A stretch of 64,000 nt of DNA from Flavobacterium granuli (GTDB taxonomy: Bacteria; Bacteroidota; Bacteroidia; Flavobacteriales; Flavobacteriaceae), in the NCBI RefSeq assembly GCF_900129705.1, contig NZ_FQWO01000006.1:141507-205506 (forward strand). The letters run 5' to 3'. A program made the translations under genes and the position numbers. The notes beneath the pieces were generated by a model, which saw nothing but the letters and a program-made list of their open reading frames with translations, was not told the DNA's origin and did not search any database. The stretch's first letter is position 1. Every line of letters begins with the position of its first letter. Shown here in pieces: positions 50,931 to 60,133 of this stretch.

Positions 50931-52289
50931 ATGCAAACTCAAAAAAGAATAGCTGTTGTAGGTTCCGGTTTAGTCGGTTCGCTGTTGGCTATTTACCTAC
51001 GCAAAGCGGGACATATTGTTCATATATATGACAGAAGTCCAGATATTAGACAGATTCAATTCTCGGGGCGTTCCATAAATTTGGCGATGTCCAACAGAGG
51101 CTGGAAAGCTTTAGACAACGTAAATGTAGGTGATGCGGTGCGTGAAATCGCAATTCCTATGGATAAGCGCGCTATCCACTTGGTAGATAAGCTTAATTTC
51201 CAGAATTATGGACAAGAAGGAGAATGTATTTATTCTATTTCGAGAGGAAGTTTAAATAGAAAAATGATCGATTTGGCTGAAGCTGCTGGTGCTGAATTTT
51301 TCTTTGAACAAAAAATTTGGGATGTGACCTTGAAAGAGGCCACTTTGCATATTGGAGAAACCGAAAGAGGAGAATGGGAAGAAAAAAAATATGATATCGT
51401 TTTTGGTGCTGATGGTGCTTTTTCGAGAATTCGTCATCGTATGCAACGCCAAAGCATGTTTAATTATTCGCAGGAGTTTTTAAATATTGGATATAAAGAG
51501 TTAAATATTCCCGCAAATCCTGATGGTTCCCATAAACTGGATAAAAATTCGTTTCATATTTGGCCAAGAGGGGAATATATGCTCATCGCTTTACCTAATT
51601 TGGATGGCAGTTTTACCTGTACTTTGTTTATGCCTTTTGAGGGAGAAAATTCTTTTGAATCGCTCAAAGACAGAAAAGACGTTGAAGCTTTTTTTGAAAA
51701 AAACTTCCCCGATTCTATTGATGTAATTCCAAAATTGGCCGAGGATTTCTTCGAAAACCCTACCAGTACCTTAGTAACTATGAAATGTTTTCCTTGGACA
51801 TATAAAGATAAAATTGCTTTAATAGGCGACGCCTGCCATGCAATTGTTCCTTTTTACGGTCAAGGAATGAATGCCGGATTTGAAGACATATCAGTTCTTT
51901 ATGAAATGATTGAAAAATATGGAGATGATTGGGTAACTATTTTTTCCGAATATCAAAAATCGCGTAAGCCTAATGCCGATGCTATAGCGGAACTTTCGTA
52001 TCGCAATTTTTTAGAAATGAGCTCAAAAACGGCCGATGACAAATTCCTTTTGCAAAAGAAAATAGAGAAATGGTTCTCGGATAAACATCCGGAAAAATGG
52101 ATTCCTTTATATAGTAGGGTAACTTTTAGTGATCGCCCTTATGCAGAGGCTTTGGCTATTGGAGATTATCAAAATGCTATTATGGAGGAGGTTTTAAAGC
52201 TGGAGAATGTAGAGGCAATTTGGAACAGTGAAGAGGTGGAGTCTAAAATCTTAGATTTATTAAATAAAGAAGCAACAGTCCAGAATTAA
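50931..52289 (+). CDS. kmo: Kynurenine 3-monooxygenase
   Basis: FAD-dependent hydroxylase converting kynurenine to 3-hydroxykynurenine with NADPH. 452 residues, the usual KMO length. FAD motif VVGSGLVGSLLAIYLRKAG (residues 9-27), SGRSINLAMSNRGWKAL (near 46), the DG motif in IVFGADGAFSRIRH and the second FAD motif LIGDACHAIVPFYGQGMNAG (near 297-316) are conserved. It works with kynU, separated only by three unrelated genes. A long hairpin spans its stop codon. Confidence 0.95.
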   Translation: MQTQKRIAVVGSGLVGSLLAIYLRKAGHIVHIYDRSPDIRQIQFSGRSINLAMSNRGWKALDNVNVGDAVREIAIPMDKRAIHLVDKLNFQNYGQEGECIYSISRGSLNRKMIDLAEAAGAEFFFEQKIWDVTLKEATLHIGETERGEWEEKKYDIVFGADGAFSRIRHRMQRQSMFNYSQEFLNIGYKELNIPANPDGSHKLDKNSFHIWPRGEYMLIALPNLDGSFTCTLFMPFEGENSFESLKDRKDVEAFFEKNFPDSIDVIPKLAEDFFENPTSTLVTMKCFPWTYKDKIALIGDACHAIVPFYGQGMNAGFEDISVLYEMIEKYGDDWVTIFSEYQKSRKPNADAIAELSYRNFLEMSSKTADDKFLLQKKIEKWFSDKHPEKWIPLYSRVTFSDRPYAEALAIGDYQNAIMEEVLKLENVEAIWNSEEVESKILDLLNKEATVQN

Positions 52290-52311
52290 GTTTTTAATTC
52301 CGGACTGTTGC
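52272..52311 (+). terminator. Hairpin embracing the kmo stop codon
   Basis: 18-position stem with one mismatch (52272-52289 with 52294-52311), GTTT loop. The TAA of kmo is the top of the left arm. There is no immediate T run, but T-rich sequence follows 10-30 nt later. It lies between convergent kmo and the HerA-like gene. Confidence 0.7.
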
Positions 52312-52330
52312 TTGTGGGAATTTTAAAATA

Positions 52331-53863
52331 TTATTTTTTCAACATTTTTGTTAATATTCCAAATGCGCCGCGAATAAAAGTAGCGCTTGTTAATACTTTT
52401 AAAACTGATTTTCCAACTGCGTCTGCTGTAGTAGATCCTTGCGATGAACTTTTTTTTGCTGCTTTTTGTTCTTCTATTTGTTGTTCTTTTTGGGCGGTTT
52501 CTTCATCAATGGCAGCAATTTTTTTATTGAGCATTTCGTAAGCGCTTTCGCGATCAATAAGTTCGCTGTACTTTTTTACTAATTTCGATTTATTGTTGAT
52601 TTCCTGAATTTCACTTTCGGTTAAAACATCCATTCTACTCATTGGGGCACGCATCATTGTAGCGACAAGCGGGGTAGGAATTCCTTTTTCATTTAGAGCT
52701 GTAACTAGGGCTTCGCCAATTCCGAGGCTGGTCAATACTTCATCGGTTTTGTAATAAATAGAAGTAGGATAATTGTCGGCTGTTTGTTTTATAGCTTGAC
52801 GGTCTTTGGCGGTAAACGCTCTTAAAGCGTGCTGGATTTTCAAACCTAATTGAGCCAATATGCCGCTGGGAACGTCCATTGGATTTTGTGTAATAAAGTA
52901 AATCCCTATTCCTTTGGAACGGATCAATTTTACGATTGTCTCTATTTGATCTAATAAAGCCTTGCTGGCCTCTTTAAAAATCAAATGCGCCTCATCAATG
53001 AAAACAACGAGTTCAGGTTGGTCTGAATCTCCTTTTTCGGGCATCTGCTGATAAATTTCGGCAAGTAAACTTAGCATGAAGGTGGAGAATAATTTTGGTT
53101 TATCCTGAATATCGGTCAAGCGGATAATATTGACGAAGCCTTGTCCGTTTTCGTCAATTCGCATTAAATCGTCTATGTCAAAGGACATTTCTCCAAAAAA
53201 TAAATCAGCTCCTTGTTGCTCAAGTTCGATAATTTTTCTCAGAATGATACCCGTTGTCGAAGTCGAAATTTTACCGTAGCTCGCAGTGATTTCATCTTTT
53301 CCTTCTTCGGTAATATAGTTGATGATTTTTTTTATGTCTTTTAAATCTAATAGAGGCATTTTGTTGTCATCACAATATTTAAATATTATTGACATTACAC
53401 CGGCTTGAGTATCATTTAAATCTAATATTCTTGAAAATAAAATGGGTCCAAATTCTGAAATGGTTGCCCGAAGTCGTACTCCGCTTTGTTCGGATAAGCT
53501 TAATAACTCGACAGGGAATTTAGCCGTTTTATAGGGGATGTTAATCTTTGCATGTCTTTCTGTTATAAAAGCTTTTTCTTCGCCTTCTTTTGCAATACCG
53601 CTAAAATCGCCTTTAATGTCCATCATTAATACAGGGATTCCAAGTGCAGATAGTTGTTCAGATAAGACTTGAATGGTTTTGGTTTTTCCGGTTCCGGTTG
53701 CTCCAGCAATTAAACCATGTCTGTTTAGGGTTTTTAGTGGGATTTTAACATAAGTATCCGCTAAAGCCTCTCCGTCAAGGATGGCTCCACCTAATATTAT
53801 GCTTTCTCCTTTTGAATTATATCCTTCAATAATGCTTGCTATGAAATCGTTTTTTATGGTCAT
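52331..53863 (-). CDS. HerA-like ATPase (DUF853/YjgR family)
   Basis: 510 residues. HAS-barrel start, Walker A in IAGATGTGKTKTIQVL (near residue 55), MMDIKGDFSGIAKEG (near 80), Walker B in LVVFIDEAHLIFKEA (near 290) and the sensor/arginine region YFITQNPMDVPSGILAQLG (near 320). The tail (about residues 440-490) is Lys/Gln/Glu-rich and probably coiled. The family is related to HerA/FtsK translocases. Its role in bacteria is not established. It is an isolated gene, so there is no NurA-like nuclease partner. Confidence 0.9.
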   Translation of the reverse strand: MTIKNDFIASIIEGYNSKGESIILGGAILDGEALADTYVKIPLKTLNRHGLIAGATGTGKTKTIQVLSEQLSALGIPVLMMDIKGDFSGIAKEGEEKAFITERHAKINIPYKTAKFPVELLSLSEQSGVRLRATISEFGPILFSRILDLNDTQAGVMSIIFKYCDDNKMPLLDLKDIKKIINYITEEGKDEITASYGKISTSTTGIILRKIIELEQQGADLFFGEMSFDIDDLMRIDENGQGFVNIIRLTDIQDKPKLFSTFMLSLLAEIYQQMPEKGDSDQPELVVFIDEAHLIFKEASKALLDQIETIVKLIRSKGIGIYFITQNPMDVPSGILAQLGLKIQHALRAFTAKDRQAIKQTADNYPTSIYYKTDEVLTSLGIGEALVTALNEKGIPTPLVATMMRAPMSRMDVLTESEIQEINNKSKLVKKYSELIDRESAYEMLNKKIAAIDEETAQKEQQIEEQKAAKKSSSQGSTTADAVGKSVLKVLTSATFIRGAFGILTKMLKK

Positions 53864-54169
53864 AATGTTTTAGTTGAACTTGAATTTTGTGGGTTTTTAA
53901 CCTTTTAAAAGTAGGTAATTTTAGTAATTAGTGCAATTTTATTCCAATTTTGTTGTTAATAGTTGAAAAAAATATTTTTAACATTGAGTATCGTTGTGTT
54001 GCTTATTTATGATGATTAATCACAAAACGATTGTAAATTTTTTTAAAAACATTTGATTTTATTGTGAATGCTGATGATTATTCAAATTGATTAAAAATTA
54101 CTAAGCTCAAATAGATTAAATTTAATATGAATAAATTTAAAAAAAGTTTTTTTATTTGAACTAAACATA
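53864..54169 (+). other. A/T-rich spacer upstream of exbB
   Basis: About 300 nt without an ORF between divergent genes. It carries the promoters for the HerA-like gene (left) and exbB (right). Several A and T tracts are present. No repeat or structured RNA was recognised. Confidence 0.5.
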
Positions 54170-54177
54170 TAAATTTG
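54170..54177 (+). promoter_or_regulatory. -7 element of the exbB-tonB operon
   Basis: TAAATTTG, exact TAnnTTTG, followed by C. The start site would lie about 57 nt before exbB. The -33 position is only T-rich. Confidence 0.55.
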
Positions 54178-54240
54178 CTCCTAACAAGTTTATTATAACA
54201 TAAAAATAAATTATTTAAAACTATTAAAATTTAAAAAAAA

Positions 54241-55059
54241 ATGGCAAACGTTAAAAAAGAAAACACTTCAAACGGTGGAGGAATGGTTTCAGGTATGATT
54301 ATTTTAGCATGTATTGGTGTTGGTCTGTTAATTTGGAAATTTATCATGGGTAACCCTGCGAATTTTGAAGGTGGGAATGCAGAAACTGGACATCCATTGA
54401 ATACTTTAGGCCAAGTTTACCATGGAGGTATTGTTGTACCGGTATTATTAGGGATGTTATTAATGGTTCTTGTGTTTTCTATCGAAAGATATTTTGTTAT
54501 CTCTAAAGCAGCTGGTAAAACTAAGCTAGATACTTTTATGACAAAGATACAAACAAGTATCAAAGCAGGAGAAATTGATGAAGCTATCGTTTCTTGCGAT
54601 AAACAACAAGGATCTGTTGCAAATGCAATTAAATCAGCATTAGTGAAATACCAAGCAGTTAAAAAAGAAGGATTTAATAGTGAAGAAGCTTCTGAGACTA
54701 TTCACAAAGAAATAGAAGAGGCAACTTCTCTTGAAATGCCAATGTTACAAAAAAACATGACAATTATTTCATCTTTAGTTTCATTAGGAACTCTTATTGG
54801 ATTGTTAGGAACAGTTTCTGGTATGATTAAAGCGTTTGGTGCACTTGCTGCTGCCGGAACTCCTGATCAAGCAGCTCTTGCAGCCGGTATTTCTGAAGCA
54901 CTTATTAATACTGCTACAGGTATTGGAACTTCTGCTGTTGCAATTATTTCTTACAACTTCTTTACTTCTAAAATTGATGATTTGACTTACTCTATTGATG
55001 AGGCAGCGGTATCAATTGTAAATACTTACAGAAGATTCAGAGGAAGTTTGAAGCAATAA
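54241..55059 (+). CDS. exbB: MotA/TolQ/ExbB proton channel protein
   Basis: Proton-conducting channel of the TonB energising complex in the inner membrane. 272 residues with an extra N-terminal membrane helix (MVSGMIILACIGVGLLIWKF), a second at about 60-82 and the conserved pair in the C-terminal half (LVSLGTLIGLLGTVSGMIKA near 178 and GISEALINTATGIGTSAVAI near 218), the latter with the Thr residues of the proton path. First gene of a seven-gene run (exbB, exbD, exbD, tonB, small membrane protein, PstS-like, TPR). Confidence 0.95.
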   Translation: MANVKKENTSNGGGMVSGMIILACIGVGLLIWKFIMGNPANFEGGNAETGHPLNTLGQVYHGGIVVPVLLGMLLMVLVFSIERYFVISKAAGKTKLDTFMTKIQTSIKAGEIDEAIVSCDKQQGSVANAIKSALVKYQAVKKEGFNSEEASETIHKEIEEATSLEMPMLQKNMTIISSLVSLGTLIGLLGTVSGMIKAFGALAAAGTPDQAALAAGISEALINTATGIGTSAVAIISYNFFTSKIDDLTYSIDEAAVSIVNTYRRFRGSLKQ

Positions 55060-55096
55060 TTAGGTTGATATTTATATCAAATAAAAAACAAAAAGA

Positions 55097-55708
55097 ATGG
55101 CTAAAATAAATATAAAAAAGAATGCGGGGTCTACTGATATGACCGCAATGTGTGATGTCGCATTTCTATTGCTTACCTTCTTTGTAATGACTTCGACAGC
55201 TAAGATTCCGGAAGCATTGCCTGTAGATACGCCTACTTCAACAGTTCAGACAAAATTACCTGAGACTGATTTGGCTACTTTAACTGTAGGAAAAGGAAAA
55301 GTTTTTTTTGATTTGAAAGGAAAAGAAGTTCGAATCAGAACCTTAGAGTTGATGGGCGAAAAATATGGTGTGGCTTTTTCTGAGGAAGATAAAAACACAT
55401 TCTCAAGGATGGATGATTTTGGTGTGCCACTTCTCAATCTTAAACAAATCATTGACATGAAAGCGGCTGATAGAAGTAAAGCAGGGCAACCTGGTATTCC
55501 AGCAGACTCGCTTGATAATCAGTTGAAAGACTGGATCTATAATGCACGTATTGCAAATATAGAGGTGAATGATAAAGAATTGCAAGTCGCTATTAAAGGT
55601 GATGCAAAAGAAGAATATCCAGCCATTAGAAAAGTGATGGATATGTTGCAAGATCAAAAAATCAATAGCTTTAGTTTAGTTACTGGTTTAAGAGGAAAAG
55701 ATTTTTAA
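55097..55708 (+). CDS. exbD: ExbD/TolR family protein, first copy
   Basis: 203 residues. A short cytoplasmic start, one membrane helix with the essential Asp in DMTAMCDVAFLLLTFFVMTS (Asp near residue 23), then a periplasmic domain. It is longer than standard ExbD (140), the extra part being an insertion around residues 70-135. Shares the MxDxAFLLLTFF motif with the next gene but is otherwise diverged, so the pair is an old duplication rather than a recent one. Confidence 0.93.
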   Translation: MAKINIKKNAGSTDMTAMCDVAFLLLTFFVMTSTAKIPEALPVDTPTSTVQTKLPETDLATLTVGKGKVFFDLKGKEVRIRTLELMGEKYGVAFSEEDKNTFSRMDDFGVPLLNLKQIIDMKAADRSKAGQPGIPADSLDNQLKDWIYNARIANIEVNDKELQVAIKGDAKEEYPAIRKVMDMLQDQKINSFSLVTGLRGKDF

Positions 55709-55726
55709 TAAAAAAAATACACTAAA

Positions 55727-56272
55727 ATGGCTGAATTAAATACCGACGACGGTGGAGGCAAAAAAGGTGGTAAAGTAAGAGCTAAAAAAGCAAACGCAAA
55801 GGTAGATTTAACTGCTATGGTGGATTTAGCTTTCTTATTAATCACATTCTTTATGCTTACTACGACGTTGTCTAAACCTCAATCGATGAACTTGGGGTTG
55901 CCAGATAAAGATCCGAGCAAAGATAACGTAGATATGAAGGTTGACGAAAATCGTACTATGACAATTATGTTGGGTGCTGACAATAAGTTAGTTTACTACG
56001 TTGGTTTGTTGGCTACTCCTATTGCAGGTCCAAAGGAATTGCCATATGGTAAAGACGGTATACGTAAGGAGATTTTAACTAGAAAGAAGTCAGTATTAGA
56101 GTATACTGGAAACAAGGATAAAGGTATGATTGTAATTATCAAGCCTAGTAAGAAAGCAAATTATAGAAATGTAATTGATATACTAGATGAAATGGCAATT
56201 TCTGATGTTCCGACCTATACTATTGTTAATGATTTTTCTCCTGAAGAACAAAAATTGTTAGAAGGAAAATAA
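55727..56272 (+). CDS. exbD: ExbD/TolR family protein, second copy
   Basis: 181 residues. A Gly/Lys-rich start (GGGKKGGKVRAKKANAK), the membrane helix with DLTAMVDLAFLLITFFMLTT (Asp near residue 34) and a periplasmic domain of about 125 residues with a Lys/Ser-rich segment (KPSKKANYRNVIDILDEM). It lies 18 nt after the first exbD. Two unequal ExbD subunits may form a heterodimeric stator with ExbB, an arrangement common in Bacteroidetes. Confidence 0.93.
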   Translation: MAELNTDDGGGKKGGKVRAKKANAKVDLTAMVDLAFLLITFFMLTTTLSKPQSMNLGLPDKDPSKDNVDMKVDENRTMTIMLGADNKLVYYVGLLATPIAGPKELPYGKDGIRKEILTRKKSVLEYTGNKDKGMIVIIKPSKKANYRNVIDILDEMAISDVPTYTIVNDFSPEEQKLLEGK

Positions 56273-56312
56273 GAGCAATCTTGTTTTCTTAATAACCTAA
56301 TAATTAAGAAAA

Positions 56313-57110
56313 ATGAAATTAGACATATTAAAAAATCAATGGCTTGAGATCGTATTCGAAGGACGTAATAAAGTTTACGGAGCTTATGAGTTAAGAAGAA
56401 CCAATAGAAAAACTACTATTAAAGCGCTTATTATTGGGGCTATTTTTTTTAGTATTGCTGTTGCTGCTCCTCTAATCATGGACTTAATTCCTAAAGGAGA
56501 AGACCAGGATATTGACAGAGATATTAAAATCACTGCAGTAAAACTACCTCCAAAGAAGAAAGAAGAGCCTAAATTAAATGTTCCACCACCACCACCACCA
56601 CCACCAAAAGTGGATCAGGTTAAGTTTGTGAAGCCAGTAGTGGCTAAGGCAGAAGAAGTGACTGAAGAGCCACCGAAAATTGTTGAGATCAAAGAAAAAA
56701 AGATAGGTGCTGAAACAATTAAGGGAGATCCAGATGCAGTATTAACTGTAGCACCAGTAGGTACAGGGCCAAGTAAGGTTGTGGAAGAAGATAATCAAAT
56801 TTACAACACGGCTGGTATCGAGGTGAAACCTGAATTTCCTGGTGGAATTGAGAAATTTTACTCTTTTGTAGCGAAAAATTACCGAGCACCTGAAGAAGAA
56901 GGTCTTAAAGGAAAAGTATATGTGACTTTTGTTGTAGAAAAAGATGGTTCGTTAACTGATATTAAAGTATTAAGAGATATCGGTTACGGTACTGGAAAAG
57001 AAGCTATGAGAGTGTTACAAAAATGTCCAAAATGGAATCCTGGGGTTCAAAATGGAAAACCGGTAAGGGTGCTTTATTCTCTTCCGATAACTATTCAAAC
57101 TGCAGAGTAA
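56313..57110 (+). CDS. tonB: TonB energy-transducing protein
   Basis: 265 residues. A cytoplasmic N-terminal segment (NQWLEIVFEGRNKVYGAYEL) typical of Bacteroidetes TonB, a membrane helix at about 34-52, a proline-rich periplasmic spacer with eight consecutive Pro (near residues 91-98) and EVTEEPPK, then the C-terminal TonB domain (EFPGGIEKFYSFVAKNY, KVYVTFVVEKDGSLTDIKVL, CPKWNPG). It spans the periplasm to drive outer-membrane receptors (SusC or siderophore type). The stop codon overlaps the next start by 1 nt. Confidence 0.95.
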   Translation: MKLDILKNQWLEIVFEGRNKVYGAYELRRTNRKTTIKALIIGAIFFSIAVAAPLIMDLIPKGEDQDIDRDIKITAVKLPPKKKEEPKLNVPPPPPPPPKVDQVKFVKPVVAKAEEVTEEPPKIVEIKEKKIGAETIKGDPDAVLTVAPVGTGPSKVVEEDNQIYNTAGIEVKPEFPGGIEKFYSFVAKNYRAPEEEGLKGKVYVTFVVEKDGSLTDIKVLRDIGYGTGKEAMRVLQKCPKWNPGVQNGKPVRVLYSLPITIQTAE

Positions 57111-57340
57111 TGTTGGATAAAATTTGTAGAAATATTCAGAAGAAATCGCTTAAAGAGCGATTTCTTCTCGTTATAGGAATTTTGTTTTTTCTGACCTACC
57201 TTGTTTTAGGTTTATTTATTATCTTTATGAAGAATTTTCCCTTAGATATGAGTGCAAGTTACAGACTTGTTTTTGGGGTTCTTTTGATCGTATATGCCGC
57301 TATCAGGTTTGTGCGTATTATTAACGATAATAAAGATTAA
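57110..57340 (+). CDS. Small two-helix membrane protein
   Basis: 76 residues from the ATG at 57110, whose A is the last base of the tonB stop (TAATG), so translation is coupled. The longer reading from 57023 lies inside tonB and is rejected. Two membrane helices: FLLVIGILFFLTYLVLGLFI (about 17-38) and YRLVFGVLLIVYAAIRFV (about 51-68). No recognised family. Its fixed place between tonB and the PstS-like gene suggests a minor subunit of the same system. Confidence 0.8.
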   Translation: MLDKICRNIQKKSLKERFLLVIGILFFLTYLVLGLFIIFMKNFPLDMSASYRLVFGVLLIVYAAIRFVRIINDNKD

Positions 57341-57343
57341 ATT

Positions 57344-58270
57344 ATGAGAAATTTTGTAAAACTTCAGTATGTTTCAATTCTTTTTATAACTGTATTGTTC
57401 ATTAGCTGTAAGCAGTCAGATGGTACTACAAAAGAAAAAGAAACGATTTTAAAAGGTTCTGCTACAATTCTGGTAGATGAAAGTATAAAGCCCTTAATTG
57501 AGGATCAAATTGCTGTTTTTCAAAGTGATTATAAAGCTAAAATTAGTTTAGAGGCTAAGTCTGAAAAAGAAGTACTAAGATCTTTCCTTAATGATACTTC
57601 GCAAATTGCGATATTGCCTAGAACTTTAAATGCAGAAGAGTTAAAGCATTTTAAAATTCTTAAGATTAAACCAAAAATCACAAAGATAGGAACTGACGCC
57701 ATTGCATTTATTTCTAATAAAAAGTCAAACGATACTTTAATTGCCTTGGAAGATGTGATTCATTTCATGCAAGGAAAGGATCAAAAATCTATTAAAGGTC
57801 TGGTTTTTGATAATTTAAATTCGAGTACCGTTCGTTACATGACTGAGTTAGCGGGGATTAAGGAGGTTCCTAAAAAAGGGATTTATTCTTTTAAAGTCAA
57901 TGAGGATGTCGTGAAATTTGTTTCTGAAAATGATGGGATGATAGGGGTTGTAGGTTTAAATTGGCTTTATCAACCATCTGCAGAAATCAAGAATTTAATA
58001 AAGGATGTCCATGTATTGAGTGTAAAAGCGGTAGATAAGAATGGTTTTTTTGCTCCAACACAAAATAACTTGGCAGAAGGAGCTTATCCTTTGGCACGTG
58101 ATTTGTTTATAATAAATTGTCAGGGTTATAATGGATTAGGAATGGGCTTTGCTTCATTCGTAGCAGGAGAGGTTGGTCAACGTATCGTTTTAAAATCAGG
58201 ATTATTGCCTGTAAGAGTACCTGGAAGAAAAGTTGTTTTTAAAACCAAGCAAACCGAAAAAAGTAAATAA
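57344..58270 (+). CDS. PstS-like substrate-binding lipoprotein
   Basis: 308 residues. Lipoprotein signal (VLFISC, Cys near residue 22). The rest is a periplasmic binding-protein fold of the phosphate-binding PstS type: SATILVDESIKPLIEDQIAV, IAILPRTLNAEELKHF, GTDAIAFISNKKSNDTLI and LARDLFIINCQGYNGLGMGF. No pstC, pstA or pstB gene is nearby. The gene is 3 nt after the small membrane gene and 22 nt before the TPR gene. Inside a TonB operon it may have been recruited for a non-transport role. The ligand is unproven. Confidence 0.85.
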   Translation: MRNFVKLQYVSILFITVLFISCKQSDGTTKEKETILKGSATILVDESIKPLIEDQIAVFQSDYKAKISLEAKSEKEVLRSFLNDTSQIAILPRTLNAEELKHFKILKIKPKITKIGTDAIAFISNKKSNDTLIALEDVIHFMQGKDQKSIKGLVFDNLNSSTVRYMTELAGIKEVPKKGIYSFKVNEDVVKFVSENDGMIGVVGLNWLYQPSAEIKNLIKDVHVLSVKAVDKNGFFAPTQNNLAEGAYPLARDLFIINCQGYNGLGMGFASFVAGEVGQRIVLKSGLLPVRVPGRKVVFKTKQTEKSK

Positions 58271-58292
58271 GAATAAATCAAATAAAGTTAAA

Positions 58293-59960
58293 ATGAACAA
58301 ATTTAAAATTTTAAGTGTTGCCTTTTTGGCTTCCGTATCCGTCACACAAGCTCAGGATATAAATCAAGCTAAGAAAGCAATTGACGCCGAACAATTTGAA
58401 AATGCTAAATCGACTTTAAAATCGATAATTAAAACGAATCCAGCAGAAGGAACAGCTTTCTTTCTTTTAGGAAATGTTTATCTTATTCAAAATATTGCAG
58501 ATTCAGCTAAAATGACCTATCAAAATGGGTTAACTGCTAAGGATCATGCGCATTTAAATCAAATAGGTCTTGGTCAAATCGATTTGGACAATGGAGATGT
58601 TGTAGCCGCGAAAGCTAAATTCGAATTGGCTAAAAAAGAAATGAGAAAAAAGGATTTTGAAGAGTATGTATATATTGCTCGTGCTTATATGAATGCATCT
58701 AAGCCTGATTATAAATCGGCGATTCAGACTTTGAATCTGGCAAAAGAGCGCAGTGGGCAGGAAGCACAGGTGCAATTGGCTTTAGGGGATGCTTTTTATG
58801 GCGAGAAGAATCAAAATGAAGCTTATGCTGCTTATAGAAATGCTTTTCAAGCAGATAATTCAATGATAAGAGCCAAAATGCAGTTAGGTGTTTTGCTAAA
58901 AGGTGCAAAAGCATATACTGAAGCAGTAACGGCTTATAATGATGTAATTGCCATTAGTCCTAATTATGGTCCGATTTATAGAGAATTAGCTGAGACTTAT
59001 TATTATTGGGCTGCAAATGTACCAGGAAGATATGATCAATATATCAAAGAAGCCTTGTCTTATTATGAGAAATATATGGCTCTTACTGACTATTCTTTGG
59101 CTTCTCGTATGCGTCATGCTGATTTCCTTATTTTGGCAAAAGACTATAAAGCTTTAGAAGTTGAAGCTAATAAAATGAAAGAAATTGATGCTGTAAACCC
59201 AAGAATTTATCGTTATTTAGGATATTCAGCTTATGAAAATGGTAATGTTGATTTGGCTATCAAATCATTGAATGATTTTATTGCTAACCCATCTAATAAA
59301 GTGATTGCTCAAGATTACTTATATCTAGGTTTAGCAAAAATTAAAAAAGGAACTAGTGCAGATGGAGCGACTATCAATCCAGCCCTTTTTAATGAAGGTG
59401 TAGCTTCTATTAAGAAAGCGGTTGAGATGGAAGAGTATATTGCTAATGACCTTAACGAAGTGGCTACAAAGTTATACGGTCAAAAAATGTATAAAGAAGC
59501 CGCAGCGCTTTTGGAGATTGCAGTAACGAATGTTGAGTCTAAGAATTATCTAATTGATAATTTCTACTTAGGAACATCAATTTATTTTGCTAACGCAAAT
59601 GTTACTGCGGATCAAAAACCAGACTTTGTTGCATTACAAAAAGCAGATACTGCTTTAGGGAATTTAATTACGGGTTCTCCTACTACGCAAGATGCGTACA
59701 TCTACAGAGCTAGAGTTAATGGTTTATTAGAAAAGCCAGCAATGATGATTCAGTATTATGAAGAATTTATTAAAGTTGTAACAGCAAACGGAGCTGAAGA
59801 ACTAGCAAAGTCTTCAACTAAGGCAAAACTTATTGAAGCTTACAACACTATCGCTGCTAATTCTAGCGATACGGTAAAAGCTAAAGAGTATTTTGCTAAA
59901 ACACTTGCAATTGATCCGGCGAATAAATTCGCAACAGAATCTTTGAAATCATTAAAATAA
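58293..59960 (+). CDS. TPR-repeat periplasmic protein
   Basis: 555 residues from the ATG at 58293 (the longer reading starts inside the previous gene). Signal peptide MNKFKILSVAFLASVSVTQA. At least eight TPR-like helical pairs follow, for example AEGTAFFLLGNVYLIQNIAD, AQVQLALGDAFYGEKNQNEA, YGPIYRELAETYYYWA and NPRIYRYLGYSAYENGNVDL. A protein-protein scaffold in the periplasm. As the last gene of the ExbB-TonB operon it probably binds one of those components. A terminator follows. Confidence 0.88.
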   Translation: MNKFKILSVAFLASVSVTQAQDINQAKKAIDAEQFENAKSTLKSIIKTNPAEGTAFFLLGNVYLIQNIADSAKMTYQNGLTAKDHAHLNQIGLGQIDLDNGDVVAAKAKFELAKKEMRKKDFEEYVYIARAYMNASKPDYKSAIQTLNLAKERSGQEAQVQLALGDAFYGEKNQNEAYAAYRNAFQADNSMIRAKMQLGVLLKGAKAYTEAVTAYNDVIAISPNYGPIYRELAETYYYWAANVPGRYDQYIKEALSYYEKYMALTDYSLASRMRHADFLILAKDYKALEVEANKMKEIDAVNPRIYRYLGYSAYENGNVDLAIKSLNDFIANPSNKVIAQDYLYLGLAKIKKGTSADGATINPALFNEGVASIKKAVEMEEYIANDLNEVATKLYGQKMYKEAAALLEIAVTNVESKNYLIDNFYLGTSIYFANANVTADQKPDFVALQKADTALGNLITGSPTTQDAYIYRARVNGLLEKPAMMIQYYEEFIKVVTANGAEELAKSSTKAKLIEAYNTIAANSSDTVKAKEYFAKTLAIDPANKFATESLKSLK

Positions 59961-59980
59961 TATTTGTTTTGATTTTTATA

Positions 59981-60018
59981 AAAAAAACCGATAGTTTAAG
60001 TACTATCGGTTTTTTTTT
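59981..60018 (+). terminator. Terminator of the exbB-tonB operon
   Basis: ACCGATAGT (59987-59995) with ACTATCGGT (60002-60010), extended by A-T pairs, TTAAGT loop, T run. Confidence 0.9.
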
Positions 60019-60108
60019 ATGTTGCTATTTTACCGAAATTGTTAATTAATATTAAAGCGCATCTTTAATCATTTTGATATTATTAAATCGACTCCTTTTC
60101 AAATTAAC

Positions 60109-60116
60109 TATCTTTG
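60109..60116 (+). promoter_or_regulatory. -7 element of queE
   Basis: TATCTTTG, exact TAnnTTTG, 17 nt before the start codon. No good TTG upstream. Confidence 0.55.
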
Positions 60117-60133
60117 CACTTTAAATTACAATA

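Noticed and set aside
52308..52541. Plus-strand ORF of 77 codons
   Set aside because: Antisense shadow of the Lys/Glu-rich tail of the HerA-like gene.
56582..56607. CCA triplet repeat as a microsatellite or CRISPR-like repeat
   Set aside because: It encodes the proline run of TonB and has no spacer structure.
57023..57109. Extended reading of the small two-helix protein
   Set aside because: It lies within tonB in another frame. The coupled TAATG start at 57110 is more credible.
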